Shown here piece after piece: positions 40,061-49,068 of a DNA stretch of 64,000 bases (position 1 is the first letter of the stretch; each line of letters opens with the position of its first letter). The notes below the pieces were generated by a model. The model saw only the letters and a program-made list of their open reading frames with translations. It was not told the origin of the DNA and searched no databases. The translations under genes were made by a program, and so were the position numbers. Source of the DNA: Streptomyces echinoruber (GTDB taxonomy: Bacteria > Actinomycetota > Actinomycetes > Streptomycetales > Streptomycetaceae); the NCBI RefSeq assembly GCF_014651135.1, contig NZ_BMWH01000024.1:10819-74818 (forward strand), written 5' to 3'.

Positions 40061-40518
40061 AAGGACGCCGGCTCGCGATCGACGTCGGTGACGCCCGGAT
40101 CGGGGTCGCCTCCTGCGACCCCGACGGGATCCTCGCCACCCCGGTGGAGACGGTCCCCGGGCGGGACGTGCCCGCGGCCCAGCGCCGGCTGAAGCAGCTC
40201 GTCGAGGAGTACGAGCCGATCGAGGTCGTCGTCGGCCTGCCGCGTTCCCTGCGGGGCGGCGAGGGTCCCGCCGCGGTCAAGGTCCGCGGCTTCGCCGGGA
40301 CCCTCGCCCGCATGATCGCGCCCGTTCCGGTGCGGCTGGTGGACGAGCGCATGACGACGGTGACGGCCAGTCAGGGGCTGCGCGCCGCCGGGGTGCGGTC
40401 GAAGAAGGGACGGTCCGTGGTCGACCAGGCGGCGGCGGTGGTCATCCTGCAGCAGGCGCTCGAATCCGAACGAGTGTCGGGCAAACCACCCGGCGAGGGC
40501 GTCGAAGTGGTCATCTGA
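40054..40518 (+). CDS. ruvX: Putative pre-16S rRNA nuclease / Holliday junction resolvase-like YqgF
   Basis: A 154-residue RNase H-like protein. The first acidic residue is in LAIDVGDARIG, the second in VVVGLPRSL, and later conserved parts are VRLVDERMTT and KGRSVVDQAAAVVILQ. The family processes the 5' end of 16S rRNA in E. coli. It sits between alaS and mltG as in most actinobacteria. The ATG at 40054 is favoured; GTG at 40051 would add one residue. The start lies in the last copy of the 17-bp repeat. Confidence 0.93.
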   Translation: MRKGRRLAIDVGDARIGVASCDPDGILATPVETVPGRDVPAAQRRLKQLVEEYEPIEVVVGLPRSLRGGEGPAAVKVRGFAGTLARMIAPVPVRLVDERMTTVTASQGLRAAGVRSKKGRSVVDQAAAVVILQQALESERVSGKPPGEGVEVVI

Positions 40519-40638
40519 TCGCGATACGGTAACGTTCCGCGCGATGCGGCGGTGTTCGAACAGCCGCCGCACAGAAAGAGGCGGAACGGGAGCCGGAGCG
40601 AAGCCGCGCGACCACCGCCTCGCGGCTCTAGGGGATCG

Positions 40639-42345
40639 ATGACTGAGTATGGCCGGGGCCCAGGCTCCGCACCGTGGCATCCGGAGGACCCGTACGGGGA
40701 CGGCGGATGGGGAGGGCAGCAGACCCACACGGATCCGCAGTCCTCCTACGACGGCCGGCCGCAGCACCATCCGCCCCAGCCGCAGTACGGCGGCTGGGGC
40801 GACCAGCAGCACTACGGCGAGCAGTACGGGCAGCAGCACTACACCGACCCGCACCAGCAGCCCCCGTTCGACCCGAGCCGGCAGCAGTCCCACCCCGGGG
40901 CGCCGCAGCAGTACCCCCAGTCCGGCTGGAACGACGGCACCGCGCAGCCCTACCCGGCGGACCCCTACGCCCACCAGGGCGCCCCCTACGGCGGGGAGCA
41001 GCCCGGCCCCTACGGCGGCGGCCCCGACGCGTACCCGCAGCCGGAGCCGCCGGGCCGCCGGGACGCCGAACCGGAGCCGCGCCCGGACTGGGACCCGGAA
41101 CCCGGCCAGGACGACCACGCCTTCTTCGCGGGCGGCGGCCGGAACGACCACCCCGAGCGGCCCGGCGCCGACGGGGACGACGGGGACGACGGGGACGGCG
41201 AGAACGGCGAGAACACCGGGCGCCGCGGGCGGGCCGGCCGGCGGGGCCGCGGCGGCAAGGGCAAGAAGCGCCGCAACGGCTGCGCCTGCCTGGTGGTGGT
41301 GCTGGTGTTCGGCGGCGGGTTGGGCGGTGCCGGGTACCTCGGCTACCACTACTACAAGGATCGTTTCGCCGCGCCGCCCGACTACGCCGGGGACGGCACG
41401 GGCGAGATGGTGACCGTGATCATCCCCAAGGGCTCCTTCGGCTCGGTGATCGGCCGGAAACTCAAGGACGCCGGCGTGGTCAAGAGCGTCGACGCCTTCG
41501 TGGCCGCCCAGAAGGACAACCCGGACGGCGAAAAGATCCAGGCGGGGGCCTACCTGCTGCGCAAGCACATGTCCGCCAAGAGCGCCGTGGCGATGATGCT
41601 CGACCGCAAGAGCCAGGCCAACGTGCTGGTCACACCGGGCGAGCGCAACGCGCGCGTCTACGCGGACATCGACACCAAGCTCGGGCTGCCCGCCGGCACC
41701 ACCAAGGGCATCGCCGAGAAGCAGTACCGGAGCCTCGGCCTGCCGAACTGGGCGAACACCGACACCGACATAAAGGACCCGCTGGAGGGCTTCCTCTACC
41801 CGGGCACCTATCCCGCGGCCAAGGGCATGAAGCCCGAGGCGGTCCTGAAGGAGATGGTGTCCCACGCCAACCAGGCGTACGGGAAGTACGACCTGGCGGC
41901 GAAGGCGAAGGCGCTCGGCCTGAAGGGCCCGCTGCAGGTCGTCACGGTGGCCAGCCTCGTCCAGGCCGAGGGCAAGACGCACGACGACTACCGCAAGATG
42001 GCGGAAGTGGTCTACAACCGCCTCAAGCCCACGAACACGGAGACCAACCAGCTGCTGCAGTTCGACTCGACCTTCAACTACCTCAAGGGGCAGAGCACCA
42101 TCCACATCAGCGAGTCCGAGATCAACAGCAACACGGACCCGTACAACACCTACACCCACAAGGGCCTGCCGCCCGGCCCCATCGGCAACCCCGGTGACGA
42201 CGCGCTGGAGGCGACTCTGAACCCCACGCACGACGGCTGGATCTACTTCGTGGCGACCGACGGCGAGAACAACACCGAATTCGCCAAGACGTACGCCGAA
42301 TTCCAGAGGCTCAAGGAAAAGTTCAATGCCAGCTCGGGCAACTGA
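40639..42345 (+). CDS. mltG: Endolytic murein transglycosylase MltG (YceG-like)
   Basis: A 568-residue protein. Residues 1-200 are a Gln/Pro/Tyr/Gly-rich cytoplasmic tail. A basic stretch (RRGRGGKGKKRR) precedes one transmembrane segment (about 215-235). The outer domain begins with a LysM-like part (VTVIIPKGSFGSVIGRKLKD) and continues to the YceG catalytic domain. The predicted catalytic Glu444 lies in ASLVQAEGK, with Asn/Arg in VVYNRL. It cuts nascent peptidoglycan strands. The final 20 bases overlap aroE. Confidence 0.93.
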   Translation: MTEYGRGPGSAPWHPEDPYGDGGWGGQQTHTDPQSSYDGRPQHHPPQPQYGGWGDQQHYGEQYGQQHYTDPHQQPPFDPSRQQSHPGAPQQYPQSGWNDGTAQPYPADPYAHQGAPYGGEQPGPYGGGPDAYPQPEPPGRRDAEPEPRPDWDPEPGQDDHAFFAGGGRNDHPERPGADGDDGDDGDGENGENTGRRGRAGRRGRGGKGKKRRNGCACLVVVLVFGGGLGGAGYLGYHYYKDRFAAPPDYAGDGTGEMVTVIIPKGSFGSVIGRKLKDAGVVKSVDAFVAAQKDNPDGEKIQAGAYLLRKHMSAKSAVAMMLDRKSQANVLVTPGERNARVYADIDTKLGLPAGTTKGIAEKQYRSLGLPNWANTDTDIKDPLEGFLYPGTYPAAKGMKPEAVLKEMVSHANQAYGKYDLAAKAKALGLKGPLQVVTVASLVQAEGKTHDDYRKMAEVVYNRLKPTNTETNQLLQFDSTFNYLKGQSTIHISESEINSNTDPYNTYTHKGLPPGPIGNPGDDALEATLNPTHDGWIYFVATDGENNTEFAKTYAEFQRLKEKFNASSGN

Positions 42346-43165
42346 CGCCCGCCGGGCCGCGGTGCTCGGTTCGCCGATCGCGCACTCCCTCTCCCCGGTG
42401 CTGCACCGCGCCGCCTACGCCGAACTCGGGCTCACGGGGTGGACGTACGACCGCTTCGAGGTGGACGAGGCGGCCCTGCCCGGCTTCCTCGACCGGCTCG
42501 GACCGGAGTGGGCCGGCCTGTCGCTGACCATGCCGCTCAAGCGGGCCGTCATCCCGCTGCTGGACGAGATCAGCGACACCGCCGCCTCGGTGGAGGCCGT
42601 CAACACGGTCGTGTTCACCGGCGACGGCCGGCGCACCGGCGACAACACCGACATCCCCGGCATGGTCGCCGCCCTGCGCGAGCGCGGCATCGAGCAGGTC
42701 GGCGAGGCGGCGATCCTCGGCGCCGGCGCCACCGCCTCCTCCGCGCTGGCCGCCCTGGCCCGCATCTGCACCGGCGACATCACCGTCTACGTCCGCAGCG
42801 CGGCCCGCGCCGCCGAGATGCGGCAGTGGGGCGAACGGCTCGGCGTGGCGGTCCGCACCGCGGACTGGGCCGACGCCGAGCGGGCCCTGCACGCGCCGCT
42901 GGTGGTCGCCACCACGCCGGCCGACGCCACCGACGCCCTCGCCGCCGCCGTACCGGAGCGGCCCGCCACCCTCTTCGACGTGCTCTACGAACCGTGGCCG
43001 ACCACGCTCGCGGCCCGCTGGTCGATGTCCGGCGGAGCCGTCGTCGGCGGCCTCGACCTGCTCGTCCACCAGGCGGTGCTCCAGGTCGAGCGGATGACCG
43101 GCCGTTCCCCGGCGCCGCTGGGCGCCATGCGCCGGGCCGGGGAGAAGGCGCTCGCCGAGCGCTGA
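42326..43165 (+). CDS. aroE: Shikimate dehydrogenase
   Basis: A 279-residue NADPH-dependent enzyme reducing 3-dehydroshikimate. The shikimate-binding SPIAHSLSP is near residue 16. The catalytic pair is Lys72 (LTMPLKR) and Asp109 (DNTD). The nucleotide-binding loop is GAGATA. The start lies inside mltG, overlapping by 20 bases in another frame, which implies coupled translation. Confidence 0.94.
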   Translation: MPARATDARRAAVLGSPIAHSLSPVLHRAAYAELGLTGWTYDRFEVDEAALPGFLDRLGPEWAGLSLTMPLKRAVIPLLDEISDTAASVEAVNTVVFTGDGRRTGDNTDIPGMVAALRERGIEQVGEAAILGAGATASSALAALARICTGDITVYVRSAARAAEMRQWGERLGVAVRTADWADAERALHAPLVVATTPADATDALAAAVPERPATLFDVLYEPWPTTLAARWSMSGGAVVGGLDLLVHQAVLQVERMTGRSPAPLGAMRRAGEKALAER

Positions 43166-43319
43166 CGTCCGTCTGCTGGACCGGCGGCCGGGCCCACCCC
43201 CGGACGTGGGAGGATCGTAGGACGGTGGGCCGGGGGTCGCGCACCCGGTCGCGCCGTCGCCGTACGCGAGGACACGCGTACACAGGCAGTAACCAGGGCG
43301 CGAGCACTGAGGAGCACCG

Positions 43320-44504
43320 TTGAGCAGGTTGCGCTGGCTGACCGCGGGGGAGTCGCACGGTCCCGCACTCGTGGCGACACTGGAGGGTCTTCCCGCCGGT
43401 GTGCCGATCACGACGGAGATGGTGGCGGACCATCTGGCGCGGCGGCGGCTGGGCTACGGCCGCGGTGCGCGGATGAAGTTCGAGCGGGACGAGGTGACCT
43501 TCCTGGGCGGGGTGCGGCACGGGCTCACCCTGGGCTCCCCGGTGGCGATCATGGTGGGCAACACCGAGTGGCCCAAGTGGGAGCAGGTCATGGCGGCCGA
43601 CCCGGTGGACCCGCAGGTGCTTGAAGGGCTGGCGCGCAACGCGCCGCTGACCCGGCCGCGACCCGGCCACGCCGACCTGGCGGGGATGCAGAAGTACGGC
43701 TTCGACGAGGCGCGGCCGGTGCTGGAGCGGGCCTCGGCCCGCGAGACGGCGGCGCGGGTGGCGCTGGGCGCGGTGGCCCGCTCGTACCTGAAGGAGACGG
43801 CCGGGATCGAGATCGTCTCGCACGTGGTGGAGCTGGGCGCGGCGAAGGCGCCGCGCGGGGTGTACCCGGTGCCGGGGGACGTGGCGCGGCTGGATGCGGA
43901 CCCGGTGCGCTGCCTGGACGCGGACGCCTCCAAGGCGATGGTCGCCGAGATCGACCAGGCCCACAAGGACGGCGACACCCTCGGCGGCGTGGTGGAGGTG
44001 CTGGCGTACGGGGTCCCCGTCGGGCTGGGCTCGCACGTGCACTGGGACCGGCGGCTGGACGCGCGGCTGGCGGCGGCGCTGATGGGCATCCAGGCGATCA
44101 AGGGCGTGGAGGTCGGTGACGGCTTCGAGCTGGCGCGGGTGCCCGGCTCGCAGGCGCACGACGAGATCGTCGCCACGGACGAGGGCGTCCGGCGGGCCTC
44201 GGGCCGCTCCGGCGGCACCGAGGGCGGCCTGTCCACCGGCGAGGTGCTGCGGGTGCGGGCGGCGATGAAGCCGATCGCGACCGTGCCGCGGGCGCTGCGG
44301 ACGGTGGACGTGGCCACGGGTGAGCCGGCCGCCGCCCACCACCAGCGCTCGGACGTGTGCGCGGTGCCGGCCGCCGGCATCGTCGCCGAGGCCATGGTGG
44401 CGCTGGTGCTGGCGGACGCGGTGGCGGAGAAGTTCGGCGGCGACAGCGTCGCCGAGACCCGCCGCAACGTGCGCGGCTACCTCGAGAACCTGGCCATCCG
44501 GTGA
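43320..44504 (+). CDS. aroC: Chorismate synthase
   Basis: A 394-residue FMN-dependent enzyme making chorismate from EPSP. Signatures are LTAGESHGP at the N-terminus, RPGHADLAGMQKYGF, RASARETAARVA and GRSGGTEGG. The start is TTG, chosen because gaggag lies at proper distance and the protein then begins as family members do. It begins the aroC-aroK-aroB operon with four-base overlaps. Confidence 0.96.
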   Translation: MSRLRWLTAGESHGPALVATLEGLPAGVPITTEMVADHLARRRLGYGRGARMKFERDEVTFLGGVRHGLTLGSPVAIMVGNTEWPKWEQVMAADPVDPQVLEGLARNAPLTRPRPGHADLAGMQKYGFDEARPVLERASARETAARVALGAVARSYLKETAGIEIVSHVVELGAAKAPRGVYPVPGDVARLDADPVRCLDADASKAMVAEIDQAHKDGDTLGGVVEVLAYGVPVGLGSHVHWDRRLDARLAAALMGIQAIKGVEVGDGFELARVPGSQAHDEIVATDEGVRRASGRSGGTEGGLSTGEVLRVRAAMKPIATVPRALRTVDVATGEPAAAHHQRSDVCAVPAAGIVAEAMVALVLADAVAEKFGGDSVAETRRNVRGYLENLAIR

Positions 44505-45016
44505 GCGGGCCGCTGGTGGTGCTGGTCGGCCCGATGGGGGTGGGCAAGTCCACCGTCGGGCGGCTGCTGGCCGAGCGCCTGGAGGTCGGCTTCCGGGACA
44601 CCGACGACGACATCGTCGCCGCGCAGGGCCGCGCCATCGCCGACATCTTCGTCGAGGACGGCGAGGCGGCCTTCCGGGCGCTGGAGAAGGAGGCCGTCGC
44701 GGCCGCGCTCGCGCAGCACGACGGGGTGCTGGCGCTGGGCGGCGGGGCGATCCTGGACGCCGGCACCCGCGCCCTGCTGGCCGGGCGGCGCGTCGTCTAC
44801 CTGTCGATGGACGTGGAGGAGGCCGTCCGGCGCACCGGGCTGAACGTCGCCCGGCCGCTGCTCGCGGTCAACCCGCGCAGGCAGTGGCGGGAGCTGATGG
44901 AGGCCCGCCGGCACCTGTACGAGGAGGTGGCCACCGCGGTCGTGCCGACCGACCGGCGCACCCCCGAAGAGGTCACCCAAGCCACCCTGGACGCACTGGA
45001 GTTGAAGCAGGCATGA
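44501..45016 (+). CDS. aroK: Shikimate kinase
   Basis: A 171-residue P-loop kinase that phosphorylates shikimate at O3. Walker A is GPMGVGKST (10-18). The shikimate-binding DTDDDI, the GGGAIL motif and the lid Arg region (NVARPLLAV) are present. GTGA overlaps the aroC stop and its own stop overlaps aroB. Confidence 0.96.
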   Translation: MSGPLVVLVGPMGVGKSTVGRLLAERLEVGFRDTDDDIVAAQGRAIADIFVEDGEAAFRALEKEAVAAALAQHDGVLALGGGAILDAGTRALLAGRRVVYLSMDVEEAVRRTGLNVARPLLAVNPRRQWRELMEARRHLYEEVATAVVPTDRRTPEEVTQATLDALELKQA

Positions 45017-46104
45017 GCGAGTCGGTGACGCGGATCCCGGTCGGCGGCAGCGCCGGCACCGAACCGTACGAGGTCGTGGTCGGCCGTCACCTGCTGGGCG
45101 AACTGCCCGGCCTGGTCGGGCAGCAGGCCAGACGGGTCGCGGTGATCCACCCCGAGGCGCTCGCCGAGACCGGCGACGCGCTGCGCGCCGACCTCGCCGA
45201 GCAGGGCTACCAGGCCGTCGCCATCCAGGTGCCCAACGCCGAGGAGGCCAAGACCGCCGAGGTCGCCGCCTACTGCTGGAAGGCGCTGGGCACCTCCGGC
45301 TTCACCCGCACCGACGTGATCGTCGGCGTCGGCGGCGGCGCCACCACCGACCTGGCCGGGTTCGTGGCGGCCACCTGGCTGCGCGGGGTGCGCTGGATCG
45401 CCGTTCCCACCACGGTGCTGGCCATGGTGGACGCGGCCGTGGGCGGCAAGACCGGCATCAACACCGCCGAGGGCAAGAACCTCGTCGGCGCCTTCCACCC
45501 GCCGGCCGGCGTGCTGTGCGACCTGGCCGCGCTGGACTCCCTCCCGGTCCACGACTACGTCTCCGGACTGGCGGAGATCATCAAGGCCGGCTTCATCGCC
45601 GACCCGGTGATCCTGGAACTGATCGAGGCCGACCCCGAGGCGGCGCGCACCCCGGCGGGCCCGCACACCGCCGAGCTGATCGAGCGCTCCATCCGGGTCA
45701 AGGCCGAGGTCGTCTCCTGCGACCTGAAGGAGTCCGGCCGCAGGGAGATCCTCAACTACGGCCACACGCTCGGCCACGCCATCGAGAAGAACGAGCGCTA
45801 CCAGTGGCGGCACGGCGCCGCGGTCGCCGTCGGCATGCACTTCGCCGCCGAACTCGGGCGCCTGGCGGGCCGGCTGGACGACGCCACCGCCGACCGCCAC
45901 CGCACGATCCTGGAAGCGGTCGGGCTGCCGCTGCACTACCGCCACGACCAGTGGCCCAGGCTGCTCGAGACCATGAAGGTCGACAAGAAGTCCCGCGGCG
46001 ACCTGCTGCGCTTCATCGTCCTGGACGGCCTGGCCAAGCCCACCGTCCTGGAGGGCCCCGACCCCGCCCTCCTGCTGGCCGCCTACGGCGAGGTGGGCCG
46101 GTAG
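45013..46104 (+). CDS. aroB: 3-dehydroquinate synthase
   Basis: A 363-residue NAD- and metal-dependent enzyme of the second shikimate-pathway step. The glycine-rich GVGGGATTDLAGFVAAT, VPTTVLAMVDAAVGGKTGIN and the metal-binding GLAEIIKAG and NYGHTLGHAIE are all visible. It is the last gene of the aroC-K-B unit. Confidence 0.96.
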   Translation: MSESVTRIPVGGSAGTEPYEVVVGRHLLGELPGLVGQQARRVAVIHPEALAETGDALRADLAEQGYQAVAIQVPNAEEAKTAEVAAYCWKALGTSGFTRTDVIVGVGGGATTDLAGFVAATWLRGVRWIAVPTTVLAMVDAAVGGKTGINTAEGKNLVGAFHPPAGVLCDLAALDSLPVHDYVSGLAEIIKAGFIADPVILELIEADPEAARTPAGPHTAELIERSIRVKAEVVSCDLKESGRREILNYGHTLGHAIEKNERYQWRHGAAVAVGMHFAAELGRLAGRLDDATADRHRTILEAVGLPLHYRHDQWPRLLETMKVDKKSRGDLLRFIVLDGLAKPTVLEGPDPALLLAAYGEVGR

Positions 46105-46285
46105 GACGCGGGAGCGATACGCCCGCCGCTTTTCCTTCCGCCCGATTCCCTTACCGCGCAGGGCACTTCACGCCGCTCCCGGCCGTTCACCGAACGACGG
46201 CCGGGGAAGGTACCGTTCGGTGACGGCGGGGCCCGTCCCCGCCGCCCGCGCCCAACGCCTGTACGACGAGACGGAGTGGCACCGG

Positions 46286-47173
46286 ATGCAGCACGCAGTG
46301 GGGTCTCCGCTGCCGCCGCCCCACCAGCCGGGGCACGGACCGCTCGCCGGCTGGTCCCCGGCCGCCCGGCAGCCGGGACCCCATCACCCCGGCACCCACC
46401 AGGGCCCCGCGCCCGCGCCCGTGCCCCCGCCGCCACCGGCGCCGGGCTTCACCCCGCCCCCGGCGGCCCCGCCGCCCGCGCCACCGCCGCACACGGCTTC
46501 GCAGCCACCCCTCGCCCCGCCGCCCCCGGACACCACGGGGCACCTGCGGCTGCCTCCGGGCGGCCCGGTCGCCGTGCCCGGCCCACCGCCCGCCCCCGCC
46601 GCCCCCGACCCGTCCACCGCCACGCTCGCCGTGCTGCTCATCGGGCCCGCGGGCGCCGGCAAGACGACCGTCGCCAAGTACTGGGCGGACCACCGCCGGG
46701 CGCCCACCGCGCACATCAGCCTCGACGACGTCCGCGAATGGGTCCGCTCCGGCTTCGCCGACCCCCAGTCCGGCTGGAACGACAACTCCGAGGCGCAGTA
46801 CCGTCTCGCCCGCCGCACCTGCGGCTTCGCCGCACGCAACTTCCTCGCCAACGGCATCTCCTGCATCCTCGACGACGCCGTCTTCCCCGACCGCCCCGTC
46901 GTCGGCCTCGGCGGCTGGAAACGGCACGTGGGCCCCGGCCTGCTGCCCGTCGTCCTGCTGCCCGGACTGGACGTCGTCCTGGAGCGCAACGCCGAGCGCA
47001 CCGGCAACCGCCGCCTCACCGACGAGGAGGTCGCCCGCATCCACGGCCGCATGGCCGGCTGGTACGGCTCCGGGCTGCCGATCATCGACAACTCGCAGCT
47101 GGACGTGGCGGAGACGGCCCGCGTGCTGGACGAGGTACTGGCCAGGGCGATCACGAGCCCGCCGAAGTGGTAG
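46286..47173 (+). CDS. P-loop ATP-binding protein with long proline-rich N-terminus
   Basis: A 295-residue protein if started at this ATG, which has ggag nine bases upstream; a GTG at 46220 would add 22 plausible residues. The first 115 residues are Pro/His/Ala-rich and surely disordered. A kinase-type P-loop follows (LLIGPAGAGKTTVAKYWAD), then SLDDVREWVRSGFADP, ARRTCGFAARNFLANGISCILDDA and an Arg-rich lid (ERNAERTGNRRL). This layout resembles polynucleotide-kinase or zeta-toxin-like kinases. The substrate is unknown. It ends with a very strong terminator. Confidence 0.75.
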   Translation: MQHAVGSPLPPPHQPGHGPLAGWSPAARQPGPHHPGTHQGPAPAPVPPPPPAPGFTPPPAAPPPAPPPHTASQPPLAPPPPDTTGHLRLPPGGPVAVPGPPPAPAAPDPSTATLAVLLIGPAGAGKTTVAKYWADHRRAPTAHISLDDVREWVRSGFADPQSGWNDNSEAQYRLARRTCGFAARNFLANGISCILDDAVFPDRPVVGLGGWKRHVGPGLLPVVLLPGLDVVLERNAERTGNRRLTDEEVARIHGRMAGWYGSGLPIIDNSQLDVAETARVLDEVLARAITSPPKW

Positions 47174-47187
47174 GCCGCACGGCGGTG

Positions 47188-47231
47188 CCGCACCCCCGGA
47201 CGCGGGGGCGCTCCCGCGTCCGGGGGTGCGG
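47188..47231 (+). terminator. Very strong hairpin terminator
   Basis: A perfect 19-bp stem, 47188-47206 with 47213-47231, around the loop ggcgct. It lies 14 bases after the stop of the kinase-like gene. Confidence 0.93.
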
Positions 47232-47336
47232 TCCGGTGCCCGGCCGGGGTGCGCCCCTACCTCCTGTCGGAGGCTTCCGCACCCCACTCGGCCCTCCCGA
47301 CCGGCGCCATCCCCGCACCCCCCATAGGCTCGAGTC

Positions 47337-48443
47337 ATGCCAGAGGTGTACGCGGCCCGCCGGATTCGCCTACGGGAACGCTGCAACGCGGGCGGCAGCG
47401 CGGCGGCGCTGATCTCCCGGCCCGCCAACGTGCGCTACCTCGCGGGCGCGGCCCCGCACGGCGCCGTCCTGCTGCTGGGCCCGCGCGAGGACGTCCTGGT
47501 CTGCTGCGGCCCGCCCGACGACCGCCCGGTGGAGGGCCGGCTGGACGACACGCTGCGCGTGCACGGCCTGCCCGGCGCCGGCGGGGACGCCGCCGTCGCC
47601 GCCGCCGGACTCGCCCGGGACCAGGGCATCGACTCCCTCGCCGTCGAGGAGCACCACCTCACCATGGCCCGCCACCGCGCCATCGCCTCCGTCGCGCCGC
47701 GGATCCGCCTGGCCGACCTGGGCGGCGCCGTCGAGCAGCAGCGGGTGGTGAAGGACGAGGAGGAGATCTCCTGCCTGCGCATCGGCGCCGAGATCGCCGA
47801 CCAGGCCCTCGGCGAGCTGCTGGAGTCGATCCTCGTCGGCCGCACCGAACGCCACCTCGCCCTGGAGCTGGAGCGGCGGCTGATCGACCACGGCGCCGAC
47901 GGCCCCGCCTTCGCCACCTCCGTGGCCACCGGCCCGAACGCCGGCCGGCGCGGCCACCGCCCCACCGACCGCCGGGTGGAGGAGGGCGACTTCCTCTCCG
48001 TCTGCCTCGGCGCCGCCTACCGCGGCTACCGCTGCGAGCTCGGCCGCACCTTCGTCATCGGCACCGCGCCCGCCGACTGGCAGATCGAGCTGTACGACCT
48101 GGTCTTCGCCGCCCAGCGCGCCGGACGCGAGGCCCTCGCGCCGGGCGCGCCCTGCCGCACCGTCGACCGGGCGGCCCGCCAGGTGCTGGACAGCGCCGGC
48201 TACGGAGAGCGGCTGCCGTCGCTGACCGGACACGGAGTGGGGCTCGAAATCACCGAGGACCCGCAGTTGGCTCCCACGTCCATGGGTAAACTGGACGCTT
48301 GCGTGCCGGTCACCGTCGAACCGGGGGTCCACCTCCCGGGCCGGGGCGGGGTCCGGATCGATGACACGCTCGTCGTACGCCCCGAGGCGGACGGCGGACC
48401 CGAGCTACTCACCATCACGACCAAGGAGCTGCTCGCGCTCTAG
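47337..48443 (+). CDS. PepQ-like M24 family protein with a degenerate metal site
   Basis: A 368-residue protein with the creatinase/prolidase N-terminal domain and the pita-bread fold of Xaa-Pro peptidases (FATSVATGPNAG, GHRPTD, LTGHGVGLEI, VTVEPGVHLPGRGGVRI). Of the usual five metal ligands, the first Asp is Cys223, the second Asp is Glu234 and the last Glu is Asp342; His299 and Glu328 remain. The catalytic His of the xHE motif is Thr306. It may be inactive or bind another metal. The position just before efp and nusB is where actinobacterial pepQ usually lies. TAGGCT (47325-47330) six bases before the ATG suggests a leaderless mRNA. Confidence 0.88.
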   Translation: MPEVYAARRIRLRERCNAGGSAAALISRPANVRYLAGAAPHGAVLLLGPREDVLVCCGPPDDRPVEGRLDDTLRVHGLPGAGGDAAVAAAGLARDQGIDSLAVEEHHLTMARHRAIASVAPRIRLADLGGAVEQQRVVKDEEEISCLRIGAEIADQALGELLESILVGRTERHLALELERRLIDHGADGPAFATSVATGPNAGRRGHRPTDRRVEEGDFLSVCLGAAYRGYRCELGRTFVIGTAPADWQIELYDLVFAAQRAGREALAPGAPCRTVDRAARQVLDSAGYGERLPSLTGHGVGLEITEDPQLAPTSMGKLDACVPVTVEPGVHLPGRGGVRIDDTLVVRPEADGGPELLTITTKELLAL

Positions 48444-48499
48444 CCTCGCGCTGCGCGCCTGCCCCGGGGTCGTACGTCAGTCCAGGAGATTCCGCAACC

Positions 48500-49066
48500 G
48501 TGGCCACCACGAACGACCTCAAGAACGGCATGGTGCTCAAGCTCGAAGGCGGCCAGCTGTGGTCCGTCGTCGAGTTCCAGCACGTCAAGCCCGGCAAGGG
48601 CCCGGCCTTCGTGCGCACCAAGCTCAAGAACGTGCTCTCCGGCAAGGTCGTCGACAAGACCTTCAACGCCGGCGTCAAGGTCGAGACGGCCAACGTCGAC
48701 AAGCGTGACATGCAGTTCTCCTACATGGACGGCGACTACTTCGTCTTCATGGACATGGAGACCTACGACCAGCTGCACATCGACCGGAAGGTCGTCGGCG
48801 ACGCCGCCAACTTCCTGATCGAGGGCTTCGAGGCCACCGTCGCGCAGCACGAGGGCGAGGTGCTCTTCGTCGAGCTGCCGGCCGCCGTCGAGCTGACCGT
48901 CCAGCACACCGAGCCGGGCGTCCAGGGCGACCGCTCCACCGGCGGCACCAAGCCGGCGACGCTGGAGACGGGCTACGAGATCCAGGTCCCGCTGTTCATC
49001 ACCACCGGTGAGAAGATCAAGGTCGACACCCGCTCGGGTGAGTACCTCGGCCGGGTGAACAGCTGA
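48500..49066 (+). CDS. efp: Translation elongation factor P
   Basis: A 188-residue, three-domain tRNA-mimic factor that rescues ribosomes stalled at polyproline. The tip loop of domain I is Pro31-Gly-Lys33-Gly-Pro35. This PGKGP form is known from an actinobacterial subfamily that works without lysine modification, consistent with no epmA or ymfI-type genes nearby. The GTG start follows caggaga. nusB follows two bases after the stop. Confidence 0.97.
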   Translation: MATTNDLKNGMVLKLEGGQLWSVVEFQHVKPGKGPAFVRTKLKNVLSGKVVDKTFNAGVKVETANVDKRDMQFSYMDGDYFVFMDMETYDQLHIDRKVVGDAANFLIEGFEATVAQHEGEVLFVELPAAVELTVQHTEPGVQGDRSTGGTKPATLETGYEIQVPLFITTGEKIKVDTRSGEYLGRVNS

Positions 49067-49068
49067 CC

